DNA of 64,000 bases from Clavaria fumosa (GCA_951802425.1 OX637802.1:372001-436000); one strand, 5' to 3'. Numbered from the stretch's first letter, positions 1 through 11,935 are shown. The notes: generated by a model from the letters alone, not told the origin. A program made the numbers and translations.

Positions 1-587
1 GTGACACCAGTCATAAAGAAGCTGGTAATGCCAAACAAGTTTTTGTGGTGCAAAATATAGTTTTGTGCATTCAATTTGAAAGCATCCAGATTAGCCTTTG
101 CTATATTGATGAGATTTTCTGTTCCTTCGACAATCGTAAGATTTAAAAGACATCTGGACAGCATCAACATTCTTATTATTTATGAAGAAAAGGACAACTC
201 ATGAGACAACATTGGCATTAGGACTCAATGCTGCATGATAATTGACTGTCAGTACAAGAAAGGCAGAGTCTTTGCCCATTATTGCTTTTACTTCTGCTAA
301 TTGAGGAAGACTCAACATGGTGACAAGTCTTAAAAGAAATCAGATGAAATAAGACTGCAGCATGAGTCACACAAACACATTCTGCAGTGTGTCACTGCCA
401 GAGAATGAGACTTCATCTTTCAAGTGGATGGAATTCACACCTCATTGTCTTTTGCCCAACTGCTGTTTTCATTTTTTTGGCATTGGCATCATTGTCCAAC
501 AATGGAGAGGCAGCCATTTTTTTATGAGGGGTTGATTTGGGGGCCATAGTGTGAGTGCATGTGAAAGGGCACCAGATGTGAGCATTG
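1..587. other. No gene recognised; repeat-rich flank
   Basis: AT-rich, CpG-poor sequence with frequent stops on both strands. I see no domain, RNA gene or repeat boundary in it. It is probably old transposon debris like the rest of the first 35 kb. Confidence 0.5.
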
Positions 588-2552
588 TAATGCAACATTT
601 TATTGCAATTACCATAAGTGCATGATGCAACCTCAATGGCAAGTCACCATCCCCTGCTGTGTTGCATCACCCCCATCCACTCATCCCCTGCTGCATTGCA
701 TCACCTCCACCCCCCACCCTGCTGCTGTGGCTGACCCTCTCATTCCCCACCCTGCCATGCCTGACCTGCTCCCTGCCCTGCCACCACTGCCCGCCCTGCT
801 GCTGTGCCTGACCCGCTTGTTCCCCATGCCTGACTGGCTCCTCACCCACCCATTCTCCACCCTGCTACCATCCTGGTGCATCTTCTGCTGCTTGGTGCAC
901 CCCTGCACCCTGCACACACCACCTAGCACACCCTGCATTCCATCCACACCGCCTGGCGCACCCTGTGCTCCATCCACACTGGCATATGCCATCTGGCACA
1001 CCCTGTGCCCTGCTTACACCAACCCCATCCCGCTTCCCACCCAGCCACTCCATCACTGCCACTGCTGCCACTGTCATCATCACCAGCCACTGCTGCTGCC
1101 ACTGTTGTCATTGCTGGCCATGCAGGCCACAGCCACTGCTGTTGTCCTCACCACTGTCATAGTTGCTGTCACCTTTGTAAATAGTAAAAAGAAAGAGGAA
1201 AGTGTTGGGGGAGGGTGCACCTGGTGGTCCTGTCATCATCACTGCCCCTGTTGCCCCATTGTCGCCATTGTCAGAGATGGGGAAGAGAGGGAGGAGAGGG
1301 GGTGCTCACCACTGTCATCATTGAGAGGGAGGAGAGAAGGAGAGGGAGGGAGAGAGAGGAGAGGGAGAGTGTGCACCTGCCACAGAAGAAGAGGGAGAGG
1401 GAGGGAGAGAGAGGAGAGGGAGGGTGTGCATCTGCCCCAGAAGAGAGGGAGATGCTGCCACTGAAGGAAGGGGAGAGAGAGCAGGAGGAGAGCAGGAGGA
1501 GAGCAGGAGGAGAGCAGGAGAGGGAGAGAGAGGAGAGGAGAGGGAGACTGCACTGCCACCACCATCGCCATCATTGTGTAACTGTACAGGAAACCAATTC
1601 ATTGATCAATCACACTTCTTAGACATCATTCTACATTGTAAATTTGACATGGAAATATTGGGCATGTGAACTTAATTCTTCACAATTATTTTCAGAATTT
1701 ATTTTACTCAGACCAGGACACAGAGACAGTTTTTCTGTCAGTAGGACAAATACTGTGGCTGTGAATTTCAACTGAGAAACTGATACATGGTTCATCATAC
1801 ATTTTAGACACCATCCTATGTAGTAAATTTGACATAGAAACTTTGGGCATGTGAATTAAAATCCTTCACATTTTTTTCAGAATTCATGGTACTCAGACCA
1901 GACATGTGAGACTGCTTTTCTGTCAGTAGGACAAGTACTATGGCTGTGAATTTCAGGGGTGACAGCAGCAGCATGCAACAACCAGCAAGCAGTGTGTGGC
2001 AGTAGCAGTGGCAACAGCCCAAGCCCCCGACAGTGGTCACAGACCAATGGTGGGGAGTTGGGCTGTTGGTGGCAGTGGCAGCAGCATGGCAGGGAGTGGG
2101 TGTGGATCCATCATAGTAGACACCACACTACCTTGTAGGGTATGCATGTTGTCAGGGTGCAGGCACCAAGTGGCAGAGGCAGGGCACAGAGTGCACTGGG
2201 ATGGCAGCAGGGCAGAGAACAGGTGGGTGAGGAGTGGGAAAGGTGCAGCAGGGTGGGGAGTGAGCTGGTCAGGTGCAGCAGCAGGGTGGGGAGCAGTGGC
2301 AGGGCAGGGAGCAGGTCAGGGTGGCAGGGTGGGGAACAAGTGAGTCAGGCACAGCAGCAGGGTGGGGAGCAGGCCACTCCCCACCTAGTGCATCCCCACT
2401 ACAAGTGATGCATCTCTCCTTTCTCAGTCATGCATTATCTGTGCTGGGGTGGTGCATGCCTGCCTTCATGTAATGCATTAGTTTTGGTAATGGCAGCTTG
2501 CCATCTCCCATGCATCACACACTTATGGCAATTGCAATAAAATGTTGCATTA
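588..2552. mobile_element. Non-autonomous inverted-repeat element, ~1.97 kb
   Basis: A 42 bp terminal inverted repeat pairs 588-629 with 2511-2552, differing at only a few positions; both ends start TAATGCAACATTTTATTGCA read inward. The interior has no transposase. It consists of pyrimidine-rich runs around 640-1150, a GA-rich stretch around 1195-1555, and G-rich runs around 2000-2390 that look like diverged inverted copies of the 640-1000 runs. Long open frames here (for example 622-1464 plus) are composed of Pro/His/Cys or Arg/Glu runs and are compositional artefacts. It is best read as a MITE-like or internally deleted DNA transposon. I found no clear target-site duplication, so the exact ends are approximate. 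Confidence 0.6.
1195..1555. repeat. GA-rich low-complexity tract
   Basis: Runs of GAGAGGGAG and GGAGAGCAGGA units interrupt the core of the inverted-repeat element. Purine/pyrimidine asymmetry is nearly complete over long stretches. No coding function is inferred. Confidence 0.7.
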
Positions 2553-3110
2553 AATCACTTGAATTGCCTGGAAAGGGACCATTTTGTAGCCTTTATAAAA
2601 AACAGGAGCATCTTTGCATTTATTGATGCACATAACCTAAATCTTGTGAGCATCTACATTCTTAATAGAGATGGAAAATCAACAACTGGCCTAATAATAC
2701 CCCTTTGTATCACTGGCCATCATGCTTTGTCATGTCCTTCAGTGAAGCACTTGTGGGGTCTCTGACTAAATGAGAGGTTTTAACTGCTGCACTTCCTCAA
2801 CACTGGAAAGGTATACATGGGCAACTTTGTTAAATGCACTACAAGACGTACCTGACGAAGTCAAACAATGAATCCATGTTGCTAGTCAGGCCAAATCTAA
2901 TGTCATACTGTTGGGTTAAGTAAATGCATATAAACTTCATTTGCATTTACATTGCAAACAATGATGGACTTGTCAAAAAATAGAAGGCTTGCATGGCACT
3001 TTCACTTTCACATGACTAACTGATGAAGACTTTAGATAGAGATGTGTCTAAATTTATGGATTTACCATTGCTTGATGGAAAGAATTGGTGCTTGATGGTG
3101 TTTTGAGCAG
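2553..3110. other. No gene recognised between two element remnants
   Basis: AT-rich, stop-filled sequence. A 68-codon open frame at 2559-2765 shows no recognisable domain. It may be decayed upstream sequence of the Helitron remnant that follows. Confidence 0.4.
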
Positions 3111-3113
3111 CTA

Positions 3114-4080
3114 AATCAAACTCTGCATTGGCAATGGTCATCTGTGTCATGTGTGCTCGTCAAGTTATGCAAACTGATGCTGCCGAATATGTAGTGGATC
3201 ACATACTGGGAATTCAACAGATCCTTTGCCCATGAGTTTGTCATGCAGCACATCGCTTGTGGAATGGCATGTTGGTAGAAGAAGACTACATTTTTGATGG
3301 CAGAAAGGGTTGGATATGCTCATGCTATTATAGAGCATTGCATGATGCTAAGTTACCCAAGTTCACTCTTGCAAACAACTTTTGGATTGGAAAGGTTCCT
3401 CACCAGCTGGATGCTCTGTCTCTGCCTGAACAATTGCTCATTGCCTGTTGATTTCCACATGCTTATGTTGTTAAACTGTATCCACAAGATAAGAATGTGC
3501 ACATGGACTCAAAATGCTTACAGAGAGGCCTGCAAGGAAACATCACTCTCTATGAACACAACACTGATGCAATTATTGATATGCTTGCCAGAAACTTAAT
3601 GCCACATAATGTCAATGTCCTGGCATCTGTTCTTGCTATCACTTTCCTTGGGACCAAGTCATTGCACCCTGACTGGTTACTGTCAACATTTCATGTATGG
3701 AGATGAAGAGTCTATGAAGCTTTGGTCTGGCTTAAAGCTAACAATGTTCTCTATGTCAACATTGACTTTAGTGAAAACCAACTAATGGCACTGCCAGACA
3801 ACAATGTACCAGATGTGGTTTTGGCTCTCATGCAACATAATGCTGATGAGCACATCATATGATGTGAATGTAATGGATATGTCCCAGATGAGACATTCAA
3901 TGGCATGTACTTGAAATGTTAAAGATTTCACCAATACTGATAGACTCATAAAGCAGACAACAATGACACAGCAGACCCTGGTAAAGTTTTCATCACAACC
4001 AGCACATCCAAGAAAACATCAGAAGTCACTTGGATGACTTTGGACCTGCAGAAATTGAAAACATACCCCATCATAGCATA
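3114..4080 (+). pseudogene. Helitron remnant: DUF6570 region
   Basis: Fragments in shifting frames match the DUF6570 region that precedes the Rep/helicase part of agaricomycete Helitron proteins. In order they are a CVMCAR cysteine pair near 3150, ALHDAKLPKFTLANNFWIG near 3345-3390, LPEQLLIAC near 3425, and RVYEALVWLKANN near 3710-3750. Stops interrupt the frame repeatedly; one is TGA where relatives have Arg before VYEAL, as expected from CGA to TGA decay. No Rep HUH motif or Pif1 helicase motif is visible downstream, so only the N-terminal third survives. The family assignment rests on remembered motif similarity. The call of a dead transposon gene is secure. Confidence 0.7.
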
Positions 4081-4264
4081 CTCACAGCCACTGGATCTGT
4101 CAGCACCAGGCTTCTCCACCTTATCAGCTCAGGTTGAAAGAGAGGTTGTACATTCACAACAAATCCACTCATGTCAACAAGACACATGTCTAGTAAGTGA
4201 TTGATATGGTTGATGTTGATGCAAACATCATGCTCCATGGCCTCTGTCAGACATTGACACCATA

Positions 4265-5102
4265 CATGCTGTGGCAATTACTAGCAGGGGTGGGTCAACC
4301 CAGTGGCAGTAACCATGCTTACCAAAAAATCAAAATTTGTCAGTGGCTGCCTGCTTCCTCAACAATGGAGCACAACTTATCTAGCTGCATTTGGTAAGAA
4401 TGGTTTCAAAATGGGAAAACTTGGAAATATTAGGACATATTATGTACCAAAAAATTGCAAAAAATTAGGAGATTCTGAATTTTCACCTCCCATGTTTGTA
4501 TCTCTTAAGAATAAACCACAAGTTGCAAAATACACTTTTATGGCAGCCTGGCTTGTGAAATGCATATATAGAGGATTCATACACTATCTGTGGATGTATT
4601 AGAGGGTGTATAGGAAGTCTGTCTATAGATTGGAGGCATGTGTACTTATAAAACCATACATCCACTGTCTCAGTCCCCCTAACAATTCCAGCCATAGGGT
4701 GAGGTATTATGCCATCTAATACAGTCATGCAAAGCCCCTTAATATTTGGAGCAAATTGACAGATTCCCCAGGTACATTTTCCCAAATTCCCCAAATCTCT
4801 CCCCACACAGCCCCCTTTCATCAAATCACATATTCCTGGTTCCACATAGATGGCAATATGTATTGGAAGAGATGTACAAAGTTTGGTGAAGTTAGGTCAA
4901 AATCCTGGAGAGATGTGTCTTTTGGAGCACCAGGCTAGAACACTACAGAAATACTCTTGGCAATAATTTAATAAGATAGATGATGGTGCTTGCCAAATCC
5001 TTTGCTAGATGGGTGGCACTCATGCCACTCTGAGTGAGCCATCTTGATATGTGTCTTGACCTGTGTTATGTCCACTGGCTCAAACACTGAGTGGCACAGG
5101 CT
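4265..5102 (+). repeat. Left inverted arm of KDZ-derived element
   Basis: Pairs with 6807-7663 in inverted orientation, with nearly complete identity and small indels. It holds no gene. The inner end stops at GTGGCACAGGCT, where the two arms diverge. Confidence 0.8.
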
Positions 5103-6040
5103 ACAAAAAAAAGTACACTTGCTGGCACAGTGTCTGGAAAAGCATTAGAGGTAAATCTCTTTAGCTTGGAGTAAAAGGTGCCTGCTGAGGTTTTGCATTC
5201 CATAGCTTCAATGTGGAAGCAATTGAGGAGTTCAAATGTGAAAGCAGTCTGAGGTTTCTTGTAGCTGGCAGGGAAGAGACGATGTTGAAGCAGCTGTATA
5301 TGGTGGGAAGGGGCATTTGAGCAGTGGCAGTAATGTATGCTCCATTGGCACACTCCATTAGAGTGAACAATTAGAAGCAGATGTGTACCCAATGTATTCG
5401 AGTCAGAGTTATTATCTGTATCTTGCTCCAATTGATCATTTTCCTCTTCCTCTTTGTATTCTGGACAGGGGGGGCCTTGGTGACCCAAGTAGATCGCAAG
5501 TCCAACATGCAGGAGATCAGATGGCAGGAAGCATACCCCATTCCATACATCAATTGAATGGAAAGGAGCTTCAGCATGGGATTTGGCACAGCATGCATGG
5601 CAGGTCACAGGCTGATAAAAATAGTCACGACATCGAAACCTGAAGTTCTCCTGATTGCAAACCTGGCAAATATTGGAAGGGGGTGGAGCTTCTAATCCCA
5701 AGATTTCTCTCATGTAGGTGGGTCTTAAGGGAAGCCATTCCTCAAGGAATTCATTCTGAGTCTAAGCATGTGAATACTCATGAACATTGGCTGTGATTTA
5801 ATATTCCACCAAGAATGTACTTGATGTCTGAGGAAGCCAATGATCTCCATTTGAGTCATGTGACAATTTCCTTTGATCCTTGTAAAAATTTGATAGTGTA
5901 CACCATACATGTAGCCCTTCCTATAAAAAGGGTTTTTAAGTCCTTCTAGAATGGCTGCCAGTTCCAGATAGGTGGTGTGAAGATAATTGAGTTGTGTCCC
6001 TGCAGGTTCATTGTGGCTGCTGCAGACAGGATCCATAACT
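5066..6040 (-). pseudogene. KDZ transposase N-terminal fragment (CxC2 domain)
   Basis: Read on the minus strand, a frame ending near 5730 continues after a one-base shift into 5713-5066. Diagnostic features are NEFLEEWLPLRPTYMREIL, then CQVCNQ, FRCRDYF, CHACCAKSHAEAPFHSID, WNGVCF, GLAIYLGHQGPPCP, LLQHRLFPAS and PQTAFTFELLNCFHIEA. This order is the CxC2 cysteine cluster and the following conserved region of Kyakuja/Dileera/Zisupton (KDZ) transposases of Agaricomycetes. The protein then runs into the left inverted arm. The catalytic core is absent. It is a truncated, frameshifted relic. Confidence 0.8.
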
Positions 6041-6806
6041 TGTGGGGGTGAATTTGAAACATGGGCTGGGTCATGTGTTTGTGAATCCTTTCACACACCA
6101 TAGAGTTGTTTTTGTGCCTATGATTGCACAGATAGCTGCTTTGAGCACTGGATGTTGGAAGTGCTTTAGCTTTCCCTGCAGGAGACAATATTGAAAATGA
6201 CATTGCATTAATGAACAAAGCACTTACATTACTGCTGATGTTCTGTGTGAATCAGAAATCGGTACTGAAGAGCTTCACTCTTGCATGGACTTCCTCTGAT
6301 GACTTAATGGGTCTATCTGTCACTCACTGCAGAAAAGCACATATTTCAATATGCTGGAGCCAGTAAATTTCCCCAGCTCAATGGATGATCATTACTTTCA
6401 GGCATTCTCCAGTTACCAGTCTCTAAGTGAATCAACCATAAACCAGGTGCATTGGTTGCATCACAGAGTGATGTTATTATGCTCACTTAACACCTGTGCA
6501 GACCAAGGCTACAACATTCAAATCACTGCCTTTTTCCTTGCATCTTCTAGCTTGCCTTGCATCTTCTACCATGCCTAGCACACACTCTATGGTGCCACCC
6601 TCTTTTGACATGATTTTTCAAGATATGCCCTTCCTTGATGCACCTTTCCATGCACCTTTCTCCAACCCACTGACATCAGCCTTTCCAGTTGTCATTCCCC
6701 CCCCCCAGGAATCAAGTTAAGACCTCTCAACTTAAGTGATTACTGGGAGCTAGAGGGTGATGAGTATGCTATTCTGAAGAATGCAACATCATCTGCTCAT
6801 CTGAGC

Positions 6807-7663
6807 AGCCTGTGCCACTCAGTGTTTGAGCCAGTGGACATAACACAGGTCAAGACACATATCAAGATGGCTCACTCAGAGTGGCATGAGTGCCACCCAT
6901 CTAGCAAAGGATTTGGCAAGCACCATCATCTATCTTATTAAATTATTGCCAAGAGTATTTCTGTAGTGTTCTAGCCTGGTGCTCCAAAAGACACATCTCT
7001 CCAGGATTTTGACCTAACTTCACCAAACTTTGTACATCTCTTCCAATACATATTGCCATCTATGTGGAACCAGGAATATGTGATTTGATGAAAGGGGGCT
7101 GTGTGGGGAGAGATTTGGGGAATTTGGGAAAATGTACCTGGGGAATCTGTCAATTTGCTCCAAATATTAAGGGGCTTTGCATGACTGTATTAGATGGCAT
7201 AATACCTCACCCTATGGCTGGAATTGTTAGGGGGACTGAGACAGTGGATGTATGGTTTTATAAGTACACATGCCTCCAATCTATAGACAGACTTCCTATA
7301 CACCCTCTAATACATCCACAGATAGTGTATGAATCCTCTATATATGCATTTCACAAGCCAGGCTGCCATAAAAGTGTATTTTGCAACTTGTGGTTTATTC
7401 TTAAGAGATACAAACATGGGAGATGAAAATTCAGAATCTCCTAATTTTTTGCAATTTTTTGGTACATAATATGTCCTAATATTTCCAAGTTTTCCCATTT
7501 TGAAACCATTTCCAATGATCATAGCAGCTTACCAAATGCAGCTAGACCTAAGTTGTGCTCCATTGTTGAGGAAGCAGGCAGCCACTGACAAATTTTGATT
7601 TTTTGGTAAGCATGGTTACTGCCACTGGGTTGACCCACCCCTGCTAGTAATTGCCACAGCATG
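6807..7663 (-). repeat. Right inverted arm of KDZ-derived element
   Basis: Inverted partner of 4265-5102. It ends GCCACAGCATG at 7663 and passes directly into the minisatellite at 7664. Confidence 0.8.
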
Positions 7664-8106
7664 TTTAACCCACACTTAGAGCAGCTGCACCAGAGTTGAT
7701 CCATTGCTAGGAGTAGCTGCCACTAGGTTGATCCACTTCCAGGAGTAGCTTCCAGGAGTAGCTGCAATTAGGTTGATCCATTTCCAGGAGCAGCTGCAGC
7801 CAGGTTGATCCACTTCTAGGAGTAGCTGCAACTAGGTTGCAGCTGGGTTGAACCACTTCCAGGAATAGCTGCAACTAGGTGGATCCACTTCCAGGAATAG
7901 CTGCAACTGGGTTGATCCACTTCCAGGAGTAGCTGCTAGCAATTGCTGCAGCATGGTTGACCCACTTAGAGGAGCAGCTGCACCTGGGTTGATCCATTGC
8001 TAAAAGTAGCTGCAACCAGGTTGATCCATTGCTAGGAGTAGCTGCCACTGGGTTGATCCACTTCCAGGAGTAGCTGCCACTGGGTTAACCCACCTTGGCT
8101 AGCAAT
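7664..8106. repeat. Minisatellite, ~32-40 bp unit
   Basis: About a dozen imperfect units of the form GGTTGATCCACTTCC-AGGAGTAGCTGC, differing by small substitutions and indels. The same unit recurs in the same orientation at 21,035-21,225. Its last unit resembles the outer end of the adjacent inverted arm, so it is probably part of the same transposon family. Confidence 0.8.
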
Positions 8107-8143
8107 TACCCATTAACACCAACCAGTGATACCACTCTTCTTA

Positions 8144-9070
8144 GAGACAATGACTTCATCACCATCAAGCCCATCATAGATGCAACAGTGCTGAGCACTT
8201 CACATTGGGCCATCATAGACCAAGATGACATCAATGCTTTGCCAAGCTAGGTACATGTTGATACAAGCAGTGAGCAAAGGGGTGTATAGGCCAATCAGTG
8301 TGCCCAACAATCTGTTTCACAGTATTACAGTGGCCAAGTGCTAATTGTGAGAAATTTTACATGGTATCCACATGGTCATGGTGGATATTAATATTTGGAC
8401 AACAACTTCAAATTCAAAATGGTGAAGATTTACACAACTGTCCAGTCAGTGTGTGCCAATGTGTCATGTCCAGTCACTTCCCAAGTAACCTGACCAACAC
8501 TGCATGACATTAGCAATGACAATTGCACACAGAGACAATGTACCCACTTGTGGTGGAGAGGGGGTGAGATGAGGTTAGACTGTGGATGCAACTGCAACTG
8601 CACAGGTGGCATACTTTCTGGAGGTGGAGAAGTGGACATGACTGGAGTGGGACAGGATTAAGTACTTTGATGAGCAGGATAATAAAGACAAGACCAAAGG
8701 TTTGGTATCATGTTATTGAGCAGTGTCACTTGTCTGGCATGGACAGGTGACACTGCCCAATAATGTGATACCAAACTTTTAGCCTTGGGCCTTGGCCTTA
8801 TTATCCTTGCCCATGAAAGCAATCCCCTCAAAAAATACATCATCTCTACTCCCAATGCAGTCATGTCCACTTCTCTGCCTCCATTGCATTGCATCACCAC
8901 CATCCCCTTGTCCCCCACTGTTTTGCACTGCCTCCATTCCCTTGTCCCTGCTGCATTGCATCACCCCCTCATCCCCTGCCACATTGCATCACCTCTATTG
9001 CCTTGTCCCCTGCTGTATTGCATCACCTCTGTCTTCGAGACACTGACTTCATCACCATCAAGCCCATCAT
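8144..9070. other. No gene recognised; bounded by a 33 bp direct duplication
   Basis: The 33-mer beginning GAGACAATGACTTCATCACC at 8144-8176 recurs with one mismatch at 9037-9070. The interval holds an imperfect hairpin (8676-8807) and pyrimidine-rich runs with repeated CATTGCATCACC motifs (about 8840-9030). No coding signal is convincing. Confidence 0.5.
8676..8807. repeat. Imperfect inverted repeat (hairpin), ~60 bp arms
   Basis: Arms at about 8676-8735 and 8741-8807 share AGGATAATAA, TTTGGTATCA and CAGTGTCAC on both sides of a short GGCAT spacer. It could be a small MITE or a snap-back duplication. Confidence 0.7.
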
Positions 9071-9457
9071 TGAATCTGTACTTGCTGCCAGGCAGCCCAC
9101 AGCAGTGCACACAGATGCTGCCTGCTGACCAACTGAGCCAAGTATATCCAGCATCACTGCTTATTGGTTTGCACCATGATGTAAAGAGCCTCAGACAGAT
9201 GTTCTTCAAAACACAGCTCCTCCTAGAACACAAACCAATGATCAGCATGATCCTCTGACAAATCCTTGAAAGGCCCTATTCCCAGGTTCCACTCATCCTT
9301 GGAAAGTGGTCCAATAATCTGACCACATATGTTGCAACCTCTGGGCTCCCCATCAATATTGAAGATCCAGCCTTTTTCCTTCTGTGCATGCTGTTTGCCT
9401 ATCATTGACTCACCATTTTCTTTCTTATACAGCCAATGCACATGATGTGATCTCAGT

Positions 9458-9544
9458 GTGTGTATATCCAACACATTGCAGGCAGGGTGTGTATATCCAA
9501 CACATTGCAGGCAGGGTGTGTATATCCAACACATTGCAGGCAGG
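9458..9544. repeat. Tandem repeat, three identical 29 bp units
   Basis: The unit begins GTGTGTATATCCAACACATT and is repeated exactly three times at 9458-9486, 9487-9515 and 9516-9544. A partial unit follows. Perfect identity implies a recent expansion. Confidence 0.95.
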
Positions 9545-9599
9545 GTGTGCACACAGTATGACCATTATTGAACACACTTCAGATACATCAACACCCTTG

Positions 9600-10565
9600 A
9601 GGTAGCACTGTGTGATGATCAGGGACCAGATGAAGAGAAGCAGATTAGTCCTGCACTGGAGTCAGAAGAGAGGAGACACTTTTGCATGCAAGTAGATTTA
9701 GATCTGGCCCTTCCTCTCCTCATTCTCTACATCCAAGAGGTATGTAAGTTTCATTTGACCTGATGTCCAACACACTCCTTGCTTGCCTGGGTGGCAAGCA
9801 CCCCAGCCAGTTTATACAGCTATGCTCTGGTCATTGTAAGTTGGTCTTTCCTGATGTAGCCAACAACTGCTAATGGATCTTCAGATACAGAATGCATTAG
9901 ATGTACATGCCAGCAGCACCAAGATCACCAATCCATAATTCAGCCATGAAAATTATGAGAATTATACACTGGAGCTATGCAAGCCATGAAGGAAGAGAGC
10001 TGCAAAAACCTGGAGTTCTTGGGAAGGCAAAAGCAATTTTTTCAAGAGATCATGGAGAAGAACATGTGAGTGTTTTAATCATCAATTTTCAGAGTTGTGC
10101 CTCATCATGTGGGTCCAGCCCCAAACCCACAAATGGCTTTCTGAATTGCTCACATGAAATCACCAAGCCATTGATGTGAGTTTAACTTTGAAATTATGTT
10201 TCATCATTTTGACTGATACTTTATTGTAAGTGGGACACACACAAGTGGTGCAAATTCTGGCATGTCCAATGTCACTGCAAAGCCCTCACAGAAACATTTG
10301 TCATGAGTTTATTGCCGAATCCCAAATGATGTAATTTTAACTGCACTCAGATCAAAGTCAGCTGACCCCCATCTAATAAGATATTGAAAACAAATGTTGA
10401 AGCTATTCCATGTGCATGCTGAATGGCTTCAACATTTGTTTTTATAATAGATCATTGCTCTGCAGATTTGGACTGGTATGTAGTACCAGTAGTTGCAAAA
10501 ATCATCAAGCATCTGATAGAAGGACTGACTGAAAGTTCAGTCCTTTGACCAGTTAGAACCAGTTT
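9600..10565. other. No gene recognised
   Basis: AT-rich, CpG-poor sequence without a domain or long coding frame. The last ~20 bases (TGACCAGTTAGAACCAGTTT) resemble interior motifs of the MITE at 24.9 kb and may be a fragment of it. Confidence 0.4.
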
Positions 10566-11398
10566 CACTGTAGGCCCCAAGTTGGGTGAAAATCACCATG
10601 ACTAGTTGATAATCAAGCATTTATTGGGCACAAAGAATGGGTCATTTTCACTACTTTTATATCTGAATTCACCTGCTGTTCTTTGGGTGAATATCACTAC
10701 AAATCAAGTGTTTTTCAAGCTGATCTCTAATAGGTGGATTTCACTCCATCACAGGTGCCTTTTAAGCTGATCCAATAGGTGAATTTTGTGTTAGTTTTTG
10801 GGTCATCTTAGCCATGATCTTAGGTGTTTTTCACTATCTTTCACAACAAGAAATTGCAAAACAAAATTAATTTGTTGATGATATCTTGAAGCTGTATTAG
10901 TTGATAATCAGGTAAATGAAATGGGTTATTTTTGGCACATATATGACCAAATTCACCTGCTGCTCTCCAGGTGGATGTCACTGCTATCAAGCACATTTTA
11001 ACTTGATATTTTAGGTTGCTTCTACATACTTTCAGTGATTTTAACTATATCTCCAAGTATTTTTTTAGCCTATAAAATATGCACTCAGTGGGAGTTGAAC
11101 CCAAGTGCTCACAGAATTGAACTCCACCCACAACTGCAGTGTTACCCATTACAATACAGTCCCCATCTAGACAATAAGATTTTGTGGTTTAATGTCACTC
11201 AAATTGAGAGGTGTATCACTCAATATCCTCTAGTTTAATATCACTTAATGTCACTCAAATTGATGGGTGTGTTATATCACTCAATGTTATCAATTAAATA
11301 TCCCTTAATTCTGAAATCACCTGTCACCTGTTTTTTGGGTGAAAATCATAAATCATCTGACCAGATGGTGATATCAACCTGCTATTTGGTCCATAGTG
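10566..11398 (+). mobile_element. RPT-C dispersed repeat, copy A
   Basis: The 833 bp unit is homologous over its length to 23,712-24,923 plus 33,749-33,939. Its ends form a short imperfect inverted repeat: CACTGTAGGCCCCAAGT against CACTATGGACCAAAT. Subterminal variants of the near-palindrome GGGTGAAAATCACC recur at least eight times, a pattern seen in transposase-binding arrays of DNA transposons. It encodes no protein and contains an 84 bp tRNA-like module on the minus strand. It interrupts a gypsy integrase fragment on its right side. CACT ends hint at a CACTA-type element, but no 3 bp target duplication was seen. Confidence 0.6.
11081..11164 (-). ncRNA. tRNA-like (Pol III box A/box B) module, copy A
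   Basis: On the minus strand the segment opens GGGGACTGTA and has a box A-like TATTGTAATGG and a box B GGTTCAACTCC at tRNA-like spacing, inside 84 bp. Acceptor and anticodon stems do not fold convincingly, so it is not a functional tRNA gene. It is either tRNA-derived (SINE-like head) or chance Pol III boxes in a repeat. Confidence 0.4.
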
Positions 11399-11935
11399 AA
11401 TCATCCCATAGAACTCCCTCATGAATTTGGACACAAATTGGGTCCCCTGGTCACTCATAACTTTCTGTGGGACTCCATGGTCATGGAAGACCCAGTCTCA
11501 AAGGATATGAGCAGCACTGAGTCCAGTGAGGTCAAGGCCAATTGCCTTGATGAGGGTCCATTTTGTGAACTTGTCAATGATGACAAGGATCACATTGTGG
11601 CCATGTGAAAGGGGGAAAGGCCTGACAATGTCCCAAGAAATTACTGCCCAGGGCCCTTTGGGGACAGGGTGCAGATGGAGTGGAGTGGTATGCCTGGTAC
11701 AGTTGGGCTTCACCCATTGGCACATCTCACACCCACCTACATACCAATCCTTCACCATGCCCACCCACCAGTAGGACTTCAGCAATGCTGCCCTCAGCTT
11801 CTGTGGACTGGGGTACCCAGCAATGGGGAGGTCATGCTCAAAGGTGAGCACTGCCTCACATGCCTCTGGGGGCACCCATGTGATTCTGGCCTCCTGCCAG
11901 AGTCCCATCTGATCTGTCATCCACTCATCATCAAG
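11399..11935 (-). pseudogene. Ty3/gypsy integrase fragment
   Basis: The minus strand encodes an integrase zinc-binding part (HDLPIAGYPS then CEMCQWVKP, with the second His replaced by Tyr) and the start of the catalytic core (SWDIVRPFPLSHGHNVIL, IIDKFTKW). After a frame change come VFHDHGVPQKVMSDQGTQF and FMREFYGMI. The first two core Asp residues are present (SWD, SDQG). The downstream Glu is lost because RPT-C copy A cuts the frame at 11,398. It is a dead fragment of a gypsy element. Confidence 0.8.

Larger units (their letters stand above)
4265..7663. mobile_element. KDZ-derived element with ~0.85 kb inverted arms
   Basis: The long arms 4265-5102 and 6807-7663 are nearly identical inverted copies: the same 120-codon frame occurs minus at 4483-4845 and plus at 7064-7426. 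They enclose ~1.7 kb that carries a CxC2-type KDZ transposase fragment on the minus strand. The outer ends read CATGCTGTGGCAATTACTAG. The transposase catalytic part is missing, so the copy is non-autonomous. A related but diverged arm sequence makes up the palindrome at 13.8-14.5 kb, so this is a family. Arms this long suggest either a long-TIR transposon or an inverted duplication; no target-site duplication was found. Confidence 0.65.

Noticed and set aside
622..1464. 280-codon plus-strand open frame
   Set aside because: Composition is Pro/His/Cys then Arg/Glu runs from C-rich and GA-rich low-complexity DNA inside an inverted-repeat element; no domain.
4483..4845. Conserved 120-aa protein present twice (also 7,064-7,426)
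   Set aside because: The two frames are the two arms of an inverted repeat; identity reflects duplication of DNA, and no start context, domain or codon bias supports coding.
9458..9544. Possible CRISPR-like array
   Set aside because: Three head-to-tail identical 29 bp units without spacers, in a eukaryotic genome; a simple tandem repeat.
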